NCBI RefSeq assembly: GCF_003176915.1
Contig: NZ_CP029619.1
Location: forward strand, 124,001-188,000
DNA from: Candidatus Cardinium hertigii
GTDB taxonomy: Bacteria > Bacteroidota > Bacteroidia > Cytophagales > Amoebophilaceae
Length of the DNA: 64,000 nt
Direction: 5' to 3'
Shown: positions 28,818 to 38,388 of the stretch, piece after piece
Layout of the letters: each line of letters starts with the position of its first letter
How positions within the stretch are numbered: the stretch's first letter is position 1
Notes under the pieces: generated by a model
Database searches by the model: none
The model's input: only the letters and a program-made list of their open reading frames with translations
What the model was told of the DNA's origin: nothing
Position numbers and translations under genes: made by a program

Positions 28818-29271
28818 CTAAACGCTCCCATTGTATAGGGTGAACATATTAAATGGTAATATTAAACCTATATACCGAGCCGGGTTACAATTCTAATTAG
28901 TTTTGATGAAAAAAACAAATTAGTTTATAAACTTAGTGCTTAAACTGTCTTTATTTATAGATTATTCCTTACTAATTTAGAGGGACATTTGTATTTGTAT
29001 TGCATGCATTTTTCTTCTTACTTCTTGCTTGGATATAATGGGTTTCATAGGATAAAATCTATGGCTCCCATGTTATACACATAGGAGCTATGCCAACAAT
29101 TATTCCGATTAAAGCTTATATAATAAGCTACCACTAAGGCCTAAAATAGTTAGGTGTGTAAAAGGAGGTTATACCCTATGGACTTCTTCCTATAAAGACA
29201 CAATGGTATGTAAAAAAACACGGCATCCTAATGAATAAGGCATCCTGATAACTCAGACGCTAGCCTAAACG
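28818..29271. other. gap between the deaminase and murD
   Basis: No gene is recognised in this stretch of about 450 bases. It is AT-rich with scattered stops and would hold the promoter of the deaminase gene. Confidence 0.3.
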
Positions 29272-30615
29272 CTACAGCATAGCTGCTATTTCTCTTACAC
29301 TTTCCTTAAACTGATTTCCCCGCTCCTCGAAATTTTTAAACAAATCAAAACTAGCACAAGCAGGCGATAAAAGAATTACTTCCCCAGGTAGTGCTACAGA
29401 AAGTGCAATCCGCAAGGCCTCGGCTATTTGCTTTGTTTCATAGATGGGTATTGCTAAGGAACGCAAGGCATGAAACAACAATCGGTTATCTTTACCTAAA
29501 CAGATAATGGCCTTTACTTTTTCTTGCACAAGCGGCAACAATGCCGTATAATCATTACCTTTGTCCTGTCCACCTGCTATCCAAATAACAGGACTATAGA
29601 AACTATGTAAGGCTACCATAGTAGAGGCAACATTCGTAGCTTTGGAATCATTATAGCAGTCCACCCCTCGTGGAGCCCCGCACCATTCTAAACGATGGGG
29701 TAACCCACGAAAAGTAGGCAACGCGGTAACAATGCGGTCTGGAGTAACCCCCGACAGTAACGCTGCTGTAATGGCTACTGTAGCATTATACTGATTATGA
29801 ATTCCTTGTAAAGGAAGTAGATGGCGATCAATGGTAAAAACATGATTTTGGACAGCAAAATACCATGCCTGCTGGTTGCCAGAGCGTACAGCAGGTTGTA
29901 TAGGTGCAATAGGGTAGCATTGCGGGGCTACTTTGTATGAGGGAGGGAGGTAATGCTGTAGAAAAGGGTCCTCCTTAGGATAGATGAAATGATCAGCTGC
30001 TGTCATATTGCGTATGATATTCAATTTGGCTTTTACATAGGCCTCCATAGAATAATCATAGCGATCTAAATGGTCAGGTGTAATATTTAATAGGCAGGCA
30101 ATAGCTGCTTTGAATTGTTGCATATGCTCTAGTTGAAAACTAGATAGCTCTATTACGTAATAATGGTAATCCATTTCCGTAAGGCATATTGCAAAGCTAT
30201 GCCCTACATTACCTACTACCGCCACTTGATAACCAGCCTCTTTTAGCAAATGATAGATCAAATACGTAGTAGTGCTTTTTCCATTTGAACCTGTAACCGC
30301 TATGATTTTGCCTTTTGCATAGCGTGCAGCAAATTCTATTTCATCTATAATGGGGATGAAACGTTTTTTTAATTGTTGAATGATAAGCGATTGATTAGGA
30401 ATACCGGGACTTTTAACTACTTCATCGGCATCTGCTATCTTTGCTAGCGTATGGAAGCCTTCTTCATAAGGAATCCTATGCTCAATGAGCATCTTTTTAT
30501 AAACCGTAGCTATACGAATGCTATCTGAAACAAAAACATTCCATCCTTTTTTTTGGGCTAAAAGTGCAGCACCTGTACCACTTTCACCCCCACCGAGTAT
30601 AGCTAATTTCATCAC
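29272..30615 (-). CDS. murD: UDP-N-acetylmuramoyl-L-alanine--D-glutamate ligase
   Basis: Adds D-glutamate to the peptidoglycan precursor in the cytoplasm. The 447 residues have the Mur ligase layout: N-terminal UDP-binding domain (LAILGGGESGTG), central ATPase with GSNGKST (109-115) and LLNITPDHLDRY, and a C-terminal domain (IAGGQDKGNDY, LLSPACASFD). The motif set is complete. Together with ddl and the PASTA protein it argues that the organism keeps part of the murein pathway; no other mur gene is in the window. Confidence 0.95.
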   Translation of the reverse strand: MMKLAILGGGESGTGAALLAQKKGWNVFVSDSIRIATVYKKMLIEHRIPYEEGFHTLAKIADADEVVKSPGIPNQSLIIQQLKKRFIPIIDEIEFAARYAKGKIIAVTGSNGKSTTTYLIYHLLKEAGYQVAVVGNVGHSFAICLTEMDYHYYVIELSSFQLEHMQQFKAAIACLLNITPDHLDRYDYSMEAYVKAKLNIIRNMTAADHFIYPKEDPFLQHYLPPSYKVAPQCYPIAPIQPAVRSGNQQAWYFAVQNHVFTIDRHLLPLQGIHNQYNATVAITAALLSGVTPDRIVTALPTFRGLPHRLEWCGAPRGVDCYNDSKATNVASTMVALHSFYSPVIWIAGGQDKGNDYTALLPLVQEKVKAIICLGKDNRLLFHALRSLAIPIYETKQIAEALRIALSVALPGEVILLSPACASFDLFKNFEERGNQFKESVREIAAML

Positions 30616-30705
30616 AATATCGCTACTTTTTTACATACTATCCAATCGCGTTAAAATCCAGATCGTAAATTAGGAAAAAATAGGAAACGTAAAACAGTTA
30701 TTATG

Positions 30706-30791
30706 AGGAGGGTGAGGGATTCGAACCCTCGGTACCGTTAAGGCACGACGGTTTTCAAGACCGTTGCATTCAACCACTCTGCCAACCCTCC
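30706..30791 (-). tRNA. tRNA-Ser (UGA anticodon)
   Basis: The minus strand folds as a class II tRNA: a 7-bp acceptor stem (GGAGGGT with ACCCTCC), anticodon stem ACGGT/ACCGT with loop CTTGAAA giving anticodon TGA, a long variable arm (GTGCC... GGTACC) typical of serine tRNA, and a T arm GAGGG-TTCGAAT-CCCTC. No CCA is encoded. The discriminator base on the minus strand is T where G is usual for serine. Serine synthetase is encoded at 1136. Confidence 0.93.
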
Positions 30792-31018
30792 CAATAAGTA
30801 GGCAGCTACCTGTTAGATCCTACCCCTATACCCTGATAGCAAAAAAAGTAATATTACCACAAACAATAATCCATTGGTTCTACTCTATAGGTTTAAAACT
30901 TGTAAGTGCTTACGCTCTCTGCGGATTCACTTAATCATCGCAACAAATATACCAATAGTTTTTCATATACCACGTAGCTATACATTACCTCCGCTAGGCA
31001 ACGTTGCGCACGCATTGG

Positions 31019-31654
31019 CTACTCATTACAATTCTTTTGCTCTGAGTCATTATCTTTTGTAGAATTAGTAGGCTTCTCTTTTTCGAAAGTAGCAATTCCC
31101 CCAGATAGGATAAACCGCATCACTTCTGCACTTGGTAAATCCAAAGGCGTAACCAAGGTAGGTGGTAACATAAGAAGCAGACCACTCAAATCATAAGAAT
31201 TAGGAAAGTAAACGGCTATATAATCGGGCATGGCAAGCACTTCTAAAGAAGACTTTGTAATAAAACCTATTCTATAGATTTGCATGGATCGATCCATTAA
31301 TACCATAACAGGTCGATCAAACTTGCCTTTGCTACTGCTGTTTACAAAAGCAGTCGTAAGATCCTTTAAGGAAGCATACAGTACACGAATAAATGGAACT
31401 TTTTGAATTAGCGCCTCTGTAAAGCTAAAGGCAGACTTTACCAATAAAGCCGTACCTACATACCCTAATAAAGTCAGTACTACAATGATAATAAGCATAC
31501 CTAGCCCTGGAATAGAGCTAAAGTTAGCTATACCATCTATCTTGCGTAAAACAAGCGAAATAAAATAGAGCGTTCCCCCTAATGGGATGAATAACAATAC
31601 TCCCCTAAAAAAATAATGCAACAGCCGGTTAATCAAGGATTGTTCGCCTCGCAT
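31019..31654 (-). CDS. DUF502 membrane protein
   Basis: A 211-residue inner-membrane protein with two hydrophobic helices (about 12-33 and 47-71) and a cytoplasmic or periplasmic beta-rich domain containing the DUF502 landmarks IPFIRVLYASLKD-like VPFIRVLYASLKDL, FFPNSYD-like YFPNSYDLSG and LPSAEVMRFILSGGI. Function in bacteria is unknown. The tail (about 195-211) is charged. Confidence 0.85.
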   Translation of the reverse strand: MRGEQSLINRLLHYFFRGVLLFIPLGGTLYFISLVLRKIDGIANFSSIPGLGMLIIIVVLTLLGYVGTALLVKSAFSFTEALIQKVPFIRVLYASLKDLTTAFVNSSSKGKFDRPVMVLMDRSMQIYRIGFITKSSLEVLAMPDYIAVYFPNSYDLSGLLLMLPPTLVTPLDLPSAEVMRFILSGGIATFEKEKPTNSTKDNDSEQKNCNE

Positions 31655-32054
31655 AGTGCGTTTTATTTGAAAAAACTCTAAAATAAAAAATACAACTAAA
31701 CCACCCTATAAATATAAAGTATTTTTTAACTATTTAATCAAATAACTACTCAAATACGCTTTCTTCGTTTTAGATTATACGCAATAATTACCAAATCTAG
31801 TCCATTCCATGCTCCCATTAGCTTACTATATGCACTACACTTCTAATCTAAAAGCTATGTAGCGCATAGCTATGTAAAGTAGCTACAGGGCCTATTGATA
31901 GACTTTAGCAATTACAATACCAAAAACAAAAGTGCTGGTTGCGTTATAATGCTTTATTTCTTAGGTCAGCGTAGCCAGATATTTTAAAAAAAAGATAGAA
32001 ACTATTGCCTTATTACAATAGGTAGGTAACGCTAAAGGGGTATTGTGTATTGTA
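31655..32054. other. gap downstream of the injection-system genes
   Basis: About 400 AT-rich bases with no recognised gene. It includes the terminator-like hairpin at 31985-32021. Confidence 0.3.
31985..32021 (-). terminator. likely terminator of the injection-system cluster
   Basis: On the minus strand CTATTG and CAATAG (32016-32021 and 32002-32007) form a six-base stem, followed by TTTCTATC and eight T. It lies about 30 bases after the stop codon of the baseplate-J-like gene, at the expected end of that transcript. Confidence 0.5.
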
Positions 32055-34532
32055 TTAAGAAGATGCACAAGCAGCGTTAAGCTGACTACTGAATGATGCA
32101 ATACAATCCATTAATGCCTTGGCTGCGCTATCTATTTCCCTTTTGCTAGCCGTAGCATTTGCTTTAAGTTGTAGCCATGTTTGGTACCTTTGTTCAAAAG
32201 CTTCCATATCTTCAAAGGATAACCATAAAACAGTAATAAATAGATGAGCTGGACTTTCGGTCATAACCATTTCTTCTACTACATGCCTAAAAGAAACTTG
32301 TTGAAACCGAGCAGGCCATGCAGGAAAAACTAAAGTCATCCTAAATGAATAAGGGTCATTTACTTCCTCTAACGTATCACTTGACCTCAGTAAAATGTGC
32401 TCAATAAGATGAAATCCCTCGCATTGGTCGTTTAAAGATCTGAATAAAGTAAGGCTCTTTTGTACCATATGCTCCGCTTGCGTTAAGCTACTTACAGCGC
32501 CTTTGTCCGTAATCAATTCAACGGTATTTTGCTTGACTTTATCAATGTAAAGCAGTATGCTGTAAGCATTATCCTTTTTAAGAATATGGTAGTATGCTTC
32601 GTTGATACCATAAAGCATCACCAATGAACGCATGTTTGCATATTTACCCTGGAATATAAAGAGATCCGAATAATCCGTTTGATAGCTTTTTCCTAAGAAA
32701 ATATCCAAATTCGTATCATGGGCCGGTTTTTTCTCTAAATACATATTACGCTTAATAATTTGATGAAAAATCCGATCCGTTACATCTTCGATGCCTAAAT
32801 TTCGGTAAATACGTTGCTTAAAACCAGAAGATACGTGCTGCATGCCTCCCTCTCCTGTTTCCTTACTATAGGCAGCTCTCCCTCTGTCTCTACTGATTTC
32901 AATGTAATCTTTTAAAAAGAGCGTTTTATTGAGATTAAGGTATTCCAGACGCTTCTCTTCATTTTTAGGGTACAGATGTAAGGAATAAATGGTAAAACGC
33001 TCTGCAAAATAGGCCAATAAATGGTCTAGCATCCTAGACCGCTTTTCCAGGCTGCGGATATTGCTTTCTAATATATTATTTATATAATCAACATAACCAG
33101 TTGAATCAATTGCTTGTTTGCGATCAATAGCGGTTAATGGATGTTTAAGATCTAAATATTTTTTTTGTACTATAAACTCAAGATCATTGCTTGGATCACT
33201 TTCTAGCTGCTTAATAATGTCATCCATACACGGAACATCCAAAGGCAAACGGCCAGCTGGCTTGTTCCATGCGTCACTATAAATAGCCATGGTATGCTTG
33301 ACATTGGACAACTGCCCCAAATAATTAGCAAAAAGCTGGTCAAAAAACAGCAAATAGCTTTTCAGCTGTTTTGCTTTGGCGTGATTTTCCGGTGGCTCAG
33401 AAGGGGCACATCCTTCATGCCCAACATTATAAAGCAAAGGAAAATCCTGCTGTATGGAAACATAATCTTCTAGATGTCTATATGTACCTTCTAAAACAAA
33501 TAATTCTTCCTCTTGAAGGTAGGCCTTAGTTAAGGTACCTCTTCCTTTCCTATCTTCTAAAAGGGTAGCTACTTTTTGCGCATTGATAGGGATAGGGAGC
33601 TCATTATAGGAAAGCATGATGTTGCTTTCAGCCCTATTAAGCGTTAAGAAACTATCTGGTAAAATAGGAACATTAATACTACTGAAATGCCCTTCTTCAG
33701 ATTCTACAAAAAGTTCAAAATGTAATACCCGCTTAATGCCAGCTACCTTAATAGCTTTTTCTAGCAATTCAACTACATAAATACTAGACCTACTTTTTAG
33801 TTCAATAAGTTCTGCCTCATCTATAAATCCTTGCGTTAAAAGTGGTCCAGTAAAGATCTGATCTATGGTTTTACCCTTCTCTAATAGTTGGCTAATGCTG
33901 TAGAAAGTGATACGCGGTGAAAGAAACTCCTGGAATTCATATAAGAGCTGAGCTATAATGGCTTCTCCCTCCTCATACCCCAAACAATTGTTTACCTCAA
34001 AGGAGGCTTTAACGCTAATAGAAATTGGTTTCATTGCTTCAATGAGGAAAAAGTCTTCGCATAAATTCCTTTTTATATATAATCGCTCCTTAACCAATTC
34101 CAAAACCTTTGTTTCATGCGCACTATGCTTTATACGTTCCTCTAGCTCTACAAAGACTTTGTACCCTCCTTTGATGTCATGAGGGGCATCACTTAAACAA
34201 ATATTGGCATTTTTTACCCCTGGTACGTCTAATACAATTTTTAAAAAATCCCAGCGTGTGAGCGGATGAGAAGGTAAGATTTCCTCCGCCCTATAAAACT
34301 GTTTTTCATTAGGTTTTTCTATAGCATCCGGATCATTAGCCCATAGGTCTTCTATGTAGAAGTTTGTTCTATACTGTAAATCCATTACGGCAAAAGCAAG
34401 CACTTCCAAAATAGTTATGCCCGGATCATGATTTCCATAGTCGGTCCACTTTTTCCCTGCTAATTGTTGAATATAGGCTATGCCCTGCGCTTTTAGAAAA
34501 GAATAATCAAATTCTAATGGGGTATCTGTCAT
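32055..34532 (-). CDS. baseplate J-like protein of an Afp/T6SS-iv injection system
   Basis: An 825-residue protein. The N-terminal WTDYGNHDPGITILEVLAF and MDLQYRTNFYIEDL segments (about 29-65) match the baseplate wedge proteins of Afp, PVC and related contractile systems (Afp11/Afp12 position). The rest is a mixed alpha/beta protein with no separate enzymatic motif. The gene is the last of a minus-strand set, 93 bases after the gp25-like gene, followed by a terminator-like hairpin. It should form the wedge that links tube, sheath and spike. Family assignment is from motif and context, not from a full alignment. Confidence 0.75.
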   Translation of the reverse strand: MTDTPLEFDYSFLKAQGIAYIQQLAGKKWTDYGNHDPGITILEVLAFAVMDLQYRTNFYIEDLWANDPDAIEKPNEKQFYRAEEILPSHPLTRWDFLKIVLDVPGVKNANICLSDAPHDIKGGYKVFVELEERIKHSAHETKVLELVKERLYIKRNLCEDFFLIEAMKPISISVKASFEVNNCLGYEEGEAIIAQLLYEFQEFLSPRITFYSISQLLEKGKTIDQIFTGPLLTQGFIDEAELIELKSRSSIYVVELLEKAIKVAGIKRVLHFELFVESEEGHFSSINVPILPDSFLTLNRAESNIMLSYNELPIPINAQKVATLLEDRKGRGTLTKAYLQEEELFVLEGTYRHLEDYVSIQQDFPLLYNVGHEGCAPSEPPENHAKAKQLKSYLLFFDQLFANYLGQLSNVKHTMAIYSDAWNKPAGRLPLDVPCMDDIIKQLESDPSNDLEFIVQKKYLDLKHPLTAIDRKQAIDSTGYVDYINNILESNIRSLEKRSRMLDHLLAYFAERFTIYSLHLYPKNEEKRLEYLNLNKTLFLKDYIEISRDRGRAAYSKETGEGGMQHVSSGFKQRIYRNLGIEDVTDRIFHQIIKRNMYLEKKPAHDTNLDIFLGKSYQTDYSDLFIFQGKYANMRSLVMLYGINEAYYHILKKDNAYSILLYIDKVKQNTVELITDKGAVSSLTQAEHMVQKSLTLFRSLNDQCEGFHLIEHILLRSSDTLEEVNDPYSFRMTLVFPAWPARFQQVSFRHVVEEMVMTESPAHLFITVLWLSFEDMEAFEQRYQTWLQLKANATASKREIDSAAKALMDCIASFSSQLNAACASS

Positions 34533-34625
34533 AATCTGCTTTTGTTTTATTGATCTCTAGGAATAGGTAAAGCCCTCTGCAGACTACGCATGGAAAGGGA
34601 AAAACGTTATGCTGCTGCACTTGCA

Positions 34626-35015
34626 CTATGGCTGGTAAACATATTGGAGCATATCTTCTATACCCCATTTCCTAACTTTATAACGTATATGCATAGCAAT
34701 AACTCCCTCTCCATCAGTTGGTGTGGTTAACTGTACCTGGTATACTTCTACTCTTGGCTCATGGTCTGCAATGGCTTGCTTAATGTTGTTTACCATGAAC
34801 GTTTCTAGGTTAAGATCCAATGGTTGAAAAGCCAATGGCGTAAGATCACAGCCATAATCGTCTTCCATAATACGCTCCCCTACCCTCGTGCGCATTAAAA
34901 TCATTAAACTCTCCTTAATAGCACGTAACCCTCTTACCATTTCTACTGCATTACTGTGGTAGTTAAAAAAAGGTGGAAACTTCCATCCTACATTTAAAGC
35001 ATAATTTTCTTCCAT
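34626..35015 (-). CDS. gp25-like baseplate protein (Afp9 type)
   Basis: A 129-residue protein of the GPW/gp25 family, a baseplate component and sheath-assembly nucleus. It shows GERIMEDDYGCDL at about 52-64 and the EPRVEVYQVQL strand at about 92-102, both typical. Short length and position before the J-like gene fit the Afp9/gp25 slot. It belongs to the VgrG-PAAR set upstream, from which it is separated by an IS5-family remnant. Confidence 0.85.
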   Translation of the reverse strand: MEENYALNVGWKFPPFFNYHSNAVEMVRGLRAIKESLMILMRTRVGERIMEDDYGCDLTPLAFQPLDLNLETFMVNNIKQAIADHEPRVEVYQVQLTTPTDGEGVIAMHIRYKVRKWGIEDMLQYVYQP

Positions 35016-35320
35016 GTTAGTTTGTGTTTTTTACTTACTATACTAAAATATAATTATACTTTTCATCTTTCAAAATAGATCACCCCTTCCTATACAAAAC
35101 AAGCGTTCCTTAAAACAAGGAAGAAGGAATATTTTGTAAGATCTACTCTCTCCTTTACTCTCGTTTTTTTTTGTACTATCGATCCAACCTCACTTAATAC
35201 AATATAAATAGGAATAATTAGTTTCATCTTCATGGATAGAACTTTTCTATATTAGACATTTGGCATAACCACAAATAATATATTAAAGTTACATTTTAAG
35301 AAAAATTTAATAAACGTTAC

Positions 35321-36075
35321 GAGGCCGTTGTGATAGATCGATAGAATAATTTTTTCTATGTTTCTATGCTTATTAGGTTTGATTTTTGACGTTATAGAGC
35401 TAGGGAGTATTATTATTTATTGATTTTTAGATTTTTTAATCCATTTTGGATAGACCATCTCCCTAAGTAGCTCTTCCTATAAAGTTTGGAGAGCTCTATA
35501 AGTTGGTTGTAGGCTATTGCTTCCATAAGATGTTGTGTATGGATTTTAGCAAGGCCTATATAACGGGCCTGAACTACGGAATCAACTTTTAATGCTTCCA
35601 AAGACACGTTCTACCTTATAACGTGTTTTTGTTGCTACCAATGTATTAAACCGTTTATCTGTAGGGGATAAGGGGAGGTTGCAGGGGCTACTTTAGCCAA
35701 TAAAACCTGTAAAGGACTACTATCATGGCTAGAGGCTTTTGTTGTACTGACTGTTAGAACCAATCCTTCTTTACTTTCCACTAGGAGAAGTCGCTTATAG
35801 CCATAGCAAAGCGTATGCCCTTTTTTGGACCAATTTGCTTTCTGGATCTACGCCTTTTTGATAACGCTCGGATACGGTTATAGTGTCATCTTTATGCAGG
35901 TCATAGCTTTTTTGCCTTTAGGATGTCTAGGGATAGAGGGAATAGAAACATCCATAGCTGATGAGCCATGTTGAACGTACACATCATGATTAGACAGCAT
36001 AAGAACATCTTCAGGCTCTTGCGCTCTAACACAACCTGATGGCTTAGCCAGCTTTTGGAAACCTTATGGGTTATA
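35321..36075 (-). pseudogene. decayed IS5-family transposase
   Basis: Reading the minus strand with frameshifts gives pieces of an IS5-type DDE transposase: YVQHGSSAMDVSIPS, GVDPESKLVQK, LCYGYKRLLLVESKEGLV, STTKASSHDSSPLQVLLAK and YIGLAKIHTQHLMEAIAYN. The last piece lies in a 64-codon open frame at 35413-35607. The 3' flank matches the plus-strand IS5 fragment at 63440-63770 and both lose similarity after ACAACGGyCTC, which marks the element's end near 35321. The other end is not found. Frameshifts and stops make it non-functional. The 305 bases at 35016-35320 hold no gene. Confidence 0.85.
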
Positions 36076-36084
36076 CCTCCCTAC

Positions 36085-36393
36085 TCAACCCCCAATCATA
36101 ACTGTCGGGCACCCTTGCACAAGCATACCACCCATACCTGTTGAATCTCCTAAACGTGCTGCTGGCTTTTTACCTATGAGCACTGTCGCAGACCCTTTAA
36201 CAATCGTATCTGGATGAGGAGGCGGCCCATTACAAAGTAACGTATCGCCCATCCTAGCTGCGGGGAAAGAACCTATTAGAACGGTTGGACAACCCAACAT
36301 AACCATACCACCCGTGGCATGGGGAACGGCCGGAACCGCTGGCGTAACCATAGGACAAATGTGCTTATTTAGCAATACGGCTGCAGGTGGCAT
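36085..36393 (-). CDS. PAAR-domain spike-tip protein (Afp10 type)
   Basis: A 102-residue protein made almost only of a PAAR fold: repeated GGMVMLGCPTVLIG, KGSATVLIGKKPAARLGD and VQGCPTVMIGG segments with conserved cysteines and histidines for metal binding. PAAR proteins cap the VgrG spike and sharpen it. It follows the VgrG-like gene by 61 bases on the same strand. It carries no extra toxin domain. Confidence 0.9.
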   Translation of the reverse strand: MPPAAVLLNKHICPMVTPAVPAVPHATGGMVMLGCPTVLIGSFPAARMGDTLLCNGPPPHPDTIVKGSATVLIGKKPAARLGDSTGMGGMLVQGCPTVMIGG

Positions 36394-36454
36394 AATAATA
36401 GCATATTAAGTTAGTGATAAACATATAGGTTAGGAATATATATCCATTCATTGG

Positions 36455-38248
36455 TTAATTAATAAGCACCGTGGTCCCTTTTATAATGGTTGCCATACCA
36501 GATTTAACTTCTGTACTAGCGTTTCCATTTAAAATAGCCTTCATAGAAGCTTGTGCGTTGATATTCATACTTTTTATATTTACATTTTGCATTCCCTCTA
36601 GGACAACATCTTTCCCTGATTGAATCGAAATATTTCCCTGTGCATTTAAATGAATATCTTTGCTACTGGTTATAGCAACCCCACCTGTACCTAAAACAAT
36701 TTTATTACTATTTTGATCTATGATCTCAATACTTTTGTTTTTATCGGATAGCTGAATAAGCCCTCCTGTAGCTGTCTTGATTATAATTTCAGGACCTTCT
36801 GGATCATCATGAAAGGTAAACTCTAATTTTTCCCTAGAAACAAAAGATTTAAAAAGATTTTTATCATCAATCATCTTAGGGGGGATATGCTTCCCATTGT
36901 AGAGGGACCCTAAAATAATGGGGAAACGAATATCATCATTCATAAATCCTACTACTACTTCATCTTCTAGTTCTGGCATAATAAAAGAACCGGCTTGTTT
37001 CGTAGCATAAAATGAGGCTAAACGGCACCAGATGCCCTCTTGCGGTTTATCTTGTATCAATGGCAAATGGACCAGAATTCGATTGTTTTTTTGAGGATCT
37101 TGCGTAATCTGCTTGACGATCCCAAGCTGTAAACCATGTATGGGCGCCATCATTCCTGCCGCAGGAAGAACTCCAATATCGTGATACTGAAGCATGTAGC
37201 GCTGCGCATCTAACCCTAACGTTAAGGTGGTTTCCCATATACCGCTTGATAACCTATGCTGTACACCAGATACATAGGCATCCCCTGAAAAGTTTTTAGC
37301 ACCTTTGTCAATGGTTATAAGATGATCATGTACTAACTTAGCATTGCCCTTAACAGTAAGGTTGCCTTTTATTTTAGCTATTCTTCTTCGATTTAATAAA
37401 CTAGTAGCTAATTTTTTTATTTCAGGAGGCGTTAGCATACCACTGTGGGATAGCATAGCAGGACCCTGCTTCGTAGCGGCTGTTAGCTTTTTATAGGATA
37501 TAGCACCCATAGATTGCTCTCCAGGTTCCTCTGCTTTTTCATTCATCACGCGCTGCTGACTACTATCCCAAACCCGTACCGCTGCCCCTTCCCACTGATC
37601 TTTTGAATCTATCTCTGCTTTAAAATTAATGATATCAACACCATACGTATAAGTGCAAACGCCTCTTCCACTGGTTGTAGGTTTTTTAATCGAAATAGTC
37701 CCATCTTGTACAACTACAATTTGTCCATTGGCCTCTGCCCGAAGATTTATAAAATCCCAATCTGATATTTCATGCTGTGTAATGCACTCATGTACTACAT
37801 CAGTGGCTTCTAGTTTGCTACTTAACCCACTGTAGTTACCCAAAATTTTCTTAAAAAAATCACTATCCTTACATTTTTCAAAGTGTACGGTCTTGGGTGT
37901 AAGCGTTGTCTTATAAGCAATATCTCGACAAGTTATTGTAAAAGTGGTACCAGCTGCCGCCTGGGCATGTATCGCTAGTTTGGCTATAACGCCTTCAAAT
38001 AGTTGCGCTAATTTGCCATCGTAGCCTGCCTCTATCACTACCGCAGCACCTACCTCAAAAATTTGCTTATCCTCGTCGGTTATGGCAAAAGTCTTGGATT
38101 GTATGCTGCCATCCTGCAAAACAATTTTTGCATAAGGAATTCTATTGATCCTTTTATCCACTGCAATAGATGCAACGGGATAACGGGTGCTATCTAAGAC
38201 CTTAGAACCTATTTTTAGGGTAAAAGTAACATTACTGGATATGTCCAT
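36455..38248 (-). CDS. VgrG-like spike protein (Afp8 type)
   Basis: A 597-residue trimeric-spike protein. The N-terminal third resembles the gp27-like hub (IASIAVDKRINRIPYAKIVL-type opening, WDFINLRAEANG). The gp5 OB-fold follows (IVKQITQDPQKNNRILVHLP ... IWCRLASFYA, PELEDEVVVGF, PIILGSLYNGKH). The C-terminal part is a repetitive beta-helix (IQLSDKNKSIEI, ITSSKDIHLNAQGNISIQSGKD). There is no C-terminal effector extension. With PAAR, gp25 and J-like proteins it forms the puncturing end of a contractile injection system known in this group from the T6SS-iv of Amoebophilus. Sheath, tube, LysM and ATPase genes are not in the window. Confidence 0.88.
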   Translation of the reverse strand: MDISSNVTFTLKIGSKVLDSTRYPVASIAVDKRINRIPYAKIVLQDGSIQSKTFAITDEDKQIFEVGAAVVIEAGYDGKLAQLFEGVIAKLAIHAQAAAGTTFTITCRDIAYKTTLTPKTVHFEKCKDSDFFKKILGNYSGLSSKLEATDVVHECITQHEISDWDFINLRAEANGQIVVVQDGTISIKKPTTSGRGVCTYTYGVDIINFKAEIDSKDQWEGAAVRVWDSSQQRVMNEKAEEPGEQSMGAISYKKLTAATKQGPAMLSHSGMLTPPEIKKLATSLLNRRRIAKIKGNLTVKGNAKLVHDHLITIDKGAKNFSGDAYVSGVQHRLSSGIWETTLTLGLDAQRYMLQYHDIGVLPAAGMMAPIHGLQLGIVKQITQDPQKNNRILVHLPLIQDKPQEGIWCRLASFYATKQAGSFIMPELEDEVVVGFMNDDIRFPIILGSLYNGKHIPPKMIDDKNLFKSFVSREKLEFTFHDDPEGPEIIIKTATGGLIQLSDKNKSIEIIDQNSNKIVLGTGGVAITSSKDIHLNAQGNISIQSGKDVVLEGMQNVNIKSMNINAQASMKAILNGNASTEVKSGMATIIKGTTVLIN

Positions 38249-38388
38249 TACAGCTTCCTAAAGAATTAAAAATATATACTTGTAATTGTAAAAAAGCTAA
38301 AAATAACGTGCGCCTTGTCTACCTAACAGAAAGAATATAATACATTTTTTGTTTTTACCTAATATCCTTAGCAGTTGTATGTATGGTT

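Noticed and set aside
35413-35607. A separate 64-residue gene
   Set aside because: Its translation is the C-terminus of the IS5-family transposase remnant and lacks the rest of the protein.
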